Source of the DNA: Actinomycetota bacterium | GTDB lineage: Bacteria; Actinomycetota; Acidimicrobiia; Acidimicrobiales; Microtrichaceae | Reading direction: 5' to 3' | Length of the DNA stretch: 6,076 nucleotides | NCBI GenBank assembly: GCA_018268735.1 | Contig: JAFDWA010000112.1 | Coordinates: 1 to 6,076, forward strand | Part shown: positions 4,762-6,076 of the stretch, one piece after another | Numbering within the stretch: position 1 is the first letter of the stretch | How the letters are laid out: every line of letters starts with the position of its first letter | The notes under the pieces: model-generated | Seen by the model: only the letters and a program-made list of their open reading frames with translations | Databases searched by the model: none | Told to the model about the DNA's origin: nothing | Position numbers and translations under genes: made by a program

Positions 4762-5787
4762 ATGGACCTGCTGCCCACACCCGAACAGGACGAGATCGTC
4801 GCGACGGTCCGGACCCAGCTCGACCGCCAGTTCGCGCTGAACGACCTGGCCGCCCACGACGGCGCGGACCGCGCCGTGGACCGTGACCTGTGGCGACGTT
4901 GCGCCGATCTCGGCTGGTTCGGCCTCGGACTCGACGAGCACCTCGGCGGGGTCGGCTACACCCTGGTCGAGGAAGCGCTGCTGTTCGCCGAGCTCGGCGC
5001 CCACGCCACCCCTGGGCCGTTCCTCGCGACCGTGCTCGCCGCTCGCCTCGCCGCGACCGGTGGAGACGCCGAGCTCGCCGCGGCGATCCTCGCGGGGGAC
5101 CTGCTGGTGGCGCTCGCCGAGGCCGAGGACGTCGGCGCAGCAGTGGGCAGCACCGTCACCGGGCGGTTCCGGGTGACCGACTTCGGGGGTGCGGACCTGT
5201 TCCTGGTCGCCGGCACCGACCCCGCGGCGGGGATGGCCGTCGTCGATGCCGTCGCGGTCACGGCGGAGCCGTCGCTCGATCTGCTCGTCCCGCTCGGCGT
5301 CGTCGACCTCGACGGCACGGCCGCCCGGGTGTCGGCGACCGACACCGCCGACCTCGCCCTGCGCGCGACGGTGCTGCTCGCGTCGCAGCTCGCCGGCAGC
5401 GCGACCGCGACGGCCGAGCAGTCGACGGCGTACGCCAAGGACCGCGAGCAGTTCGGCCGACCCGTCGGATCGTTCCAGGCGGTCAAGCACCGCTGCGCGG
5501 ACATGGCGGCGCGTGCGGATGCATCGACGTCGTTGGCGCGCTACGCATCGCTCGCCGTCACCGACGGCCGCCCCGACGCCCCGTTCCACTCGCATGCCGC
5601 CTGGACGGTCGCCGCGGACGCTGCGATCGCCAACGCCCAGGTCAACGTGCAGAACCACGGCGGGATCGGCTTCACCTGGGAGCACACGGCGCACCGCTAC
5701 GTGACCCGCGCGCAGTTCCTCGTCCGCACCTTCGGCGACCGGACCGCTCACCTGGCGGCGTTGCTCGCGGAGCCCGCCCCGGCCTGA
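4762..5787 (+). CDS. Acyl-CoA dehydrogenase, short degenerate subunit (FadE-like)
   Basis: This 341-residue protein is an acyl-CoA dehydrogenase homologue about 50 residues shorter than its neighbour. The N-terminal helical domain is intact: LPTPEQDEIV at 4-13, and GWFGLGLDEHLGGVGYTLVEEALLFAELG at about 51-79. The C-terminal domain has the conserved YAKDREQFGRPVGSFQAVKH (224-243) and NHGGIGFTWEHTAHRY (298-313). The middle domain is shortened, and where SEPGxGSD should be it reads ALAEAEDVGAA (117-127), so the usual flavin/substrate contacts are lost. It also lacks the terminal GGGTTDIQRN segment. This is the pattern of the beta subunit in actinobacterial alpha2beta2 dehydrogenases (such as FadE27 or FadE28), which relies on the larger subunit for catalysis. 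Adjacency, order and a 12-base gap with a good ribosome binding site argue for co-expression and complex formation with the upstream product. Family membership is sure; heteromer formation is inferred from known relatives. Confidence 0.9.
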   Translation: MDLLPTPEQDEIVATVRTQLDRQFALNDLAAHDGADRAVDRDLWRRCADLGWFGLGLDEHLGGVGYTLVEEALLFAELGAHATPGPFLATVLAARLAATGGDAELAAAILAGDLLVALAEAEDVGAAVGSTVTGRFRVTDFGGADLFLVAGTDPAAGMAVVDAVAVTAEPSLDLLVPLGVVDLDGTAARVSATDTADLALRATVLLASQLAGSATATAEQSTAYAKDREQFGRPVGSFQAVKHRCADMAARADASTSLARYASLAVTDGRPDAPFHSHAAWTVAADAAIANAQVNVQNHGGIGFTWEHTAHRYVTRAQFLVRTFGDRTAHLAALLAEPAPA

Positions 5788-5793
5788 CATGCC

Positions 5794-5799
5794 TAGGGT
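5794..5799 (+). promoter_or_regulatory. Putative -10 hexamer (TAGGGT) of the MBL-fold gene
   Basis: TAGGGT fits TANNNT and ends 7 bases before the ATG at 5807, again pointing to a leaderless transcript starting inside the 19-base gap after the dehydrogenase operon. There is no good -35 box. GGGTGG could be read as a poor ribosome binding site, so read-through from the operon is also possible. Confidence 0.45.
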
Positions 5800-5806
5800 G
5801 GTCCCC

Positions 5807-6076
5807 ATGGCCGCCGACATGCTCACGAGCTCCGCCCGGGTGATCGCCGGAGATCTCGCCCCGGGCGAGTTCGGCGCCATCGGCCTGAACGACGCGCCGC
5901 AGATCCACGAGCTCGACGACGACCTGGCGTTCGTCGCGGCGTTCTCGAACGTCGCCGCGTTCCGGAGCCCCGGCGACGACGACCTCCTCCTCGTCGACGT
6001 CAGCAGCCGCTTCCACGGCGCGGCGGTCGCCGACCTCGTCCGCTCCTGGACGTCCGCACCGCTGCGGACCGCTGTC
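5807..6076 (+). CDS. Probable MBL-fold hydrolase, alkyl-sulfatase type (5' part only)
   Basis: Ninety codons are present before the right edge cuts the gene. The visible part has the opening of a metallo-beta-lactamase fold: IHELDDDLAFVAAFSNVAAFRS (about 29-50), then DDDLLLVDVSSRFHGAAVADLVRSW (about 53-77) and APLRTAV, which is the strand that normally leads straight into the zinc-binding HxHxDH motif. That motif would lie just past the edge, so the metal site cannot be checked. The wording 'SNVAAF ... LLLVD.SS ... V..W....LRT.V' resembles proteins with an alkyl sulfatase dimerisation domain, which hydrolyse alkyl sulfate esters. That subfamily is a weaker call than the fold, and lactonase- or glyoxalase-like hydrolases are alternatives. 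The 'VDTGS' found in many relatives is VDVSS here. There is no signal peptide. The ATG is supported by the -10 hexamer 7 bases upstream; M5 is an alternative. Confidence 0.65.
   Translation, partial: MAADMLTSSARVIAGDLAPGEFGAIGLNDAPQIHELDDDLAFVAAFSNVAAFRSPGDDDLLLVDVSSRFHGAAVADLVRSWTSAPLRTAV

Noticed and set aside
3544..5880. A 778-codon minus-strand open frame opposite the dehydrogenase operon
   Set aside because: Both plus-strand genes carry unmistakable acyl-CoA dehydrogenase motifs. The antisense frame is rich in Arg, Gly and Val with no recognisable domain and is explained by GC-rich third positions.

Overview
The window is high-GC, densely packed DNA with G or C at almost every third codon position, which points to an actinobacterium. 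The mix of acyl-CoA dehydrogenases, a sulfatase/phosphonate hydrolase and Pro-rich membrane proteins suits a mycobacterium-like or acidimicrobial (Ilumatobacter-like) genome, but the lineage is an inference. No gene-free stretch exceeds about 80 bases. I see no RNA genes, mobile elements, CRISPR arrays or phage genes.

Left part (1-1112). The last 31 codons of an unrecognised plus-strand gene run into the window and end at 97. A convergent minus-strand gene (176-1069) encodes an amidohydrolase-fold protein in which most of the usual metal ligands appear to be replaced. It shares a 43-bp divergent promoter region with the next gene.

Middle part (1113-3518). A cytoplasmic sulfatase-superfamily enzyme of the phosphonate monoester hydrolase type carries an intact formylglycine motif (Cys-Gly-Pro-Ala-Arg). 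It is followed by a single-pass membrane protein with a long Pro/Ala-rich cytoplasmic tail, built of 18-bp and 15-bp tandem repeats, and a small two-cysteine extracellular domain.

Right part (3519-6076). A near-perfect 23-bp palindrome overlaps the likely promoter of a two-gene operon. The operon encodes a full-length acyl-CoA dehydrogenase (392 aa) and a short, degenerate one (341 aa). This is the layout of the alpha2beta2 dehydrogenases known from actinobacterial steroid side-chain degradation. The window ends in the first 90 codons of a probable metallo-beta-lactamase-fold hydrolase of the alkyl-sulfatase type.

Two themes stand out. First, four of the six gene starts in the window have a TANNNT -10 hexamer 6-8 bases before the start codon and no Shine-Dalgarno sequence, so they are probably leaderless. 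The other two starts have clear ribosome binding sites. Second, two families appear as apparently non-catalytic copies: the amidohydrolase and the small dehydrogenase subunit. The overall picture is breakdown of CoA-bound or ester-bound substrates. I found no evidence of an entirely new system here.
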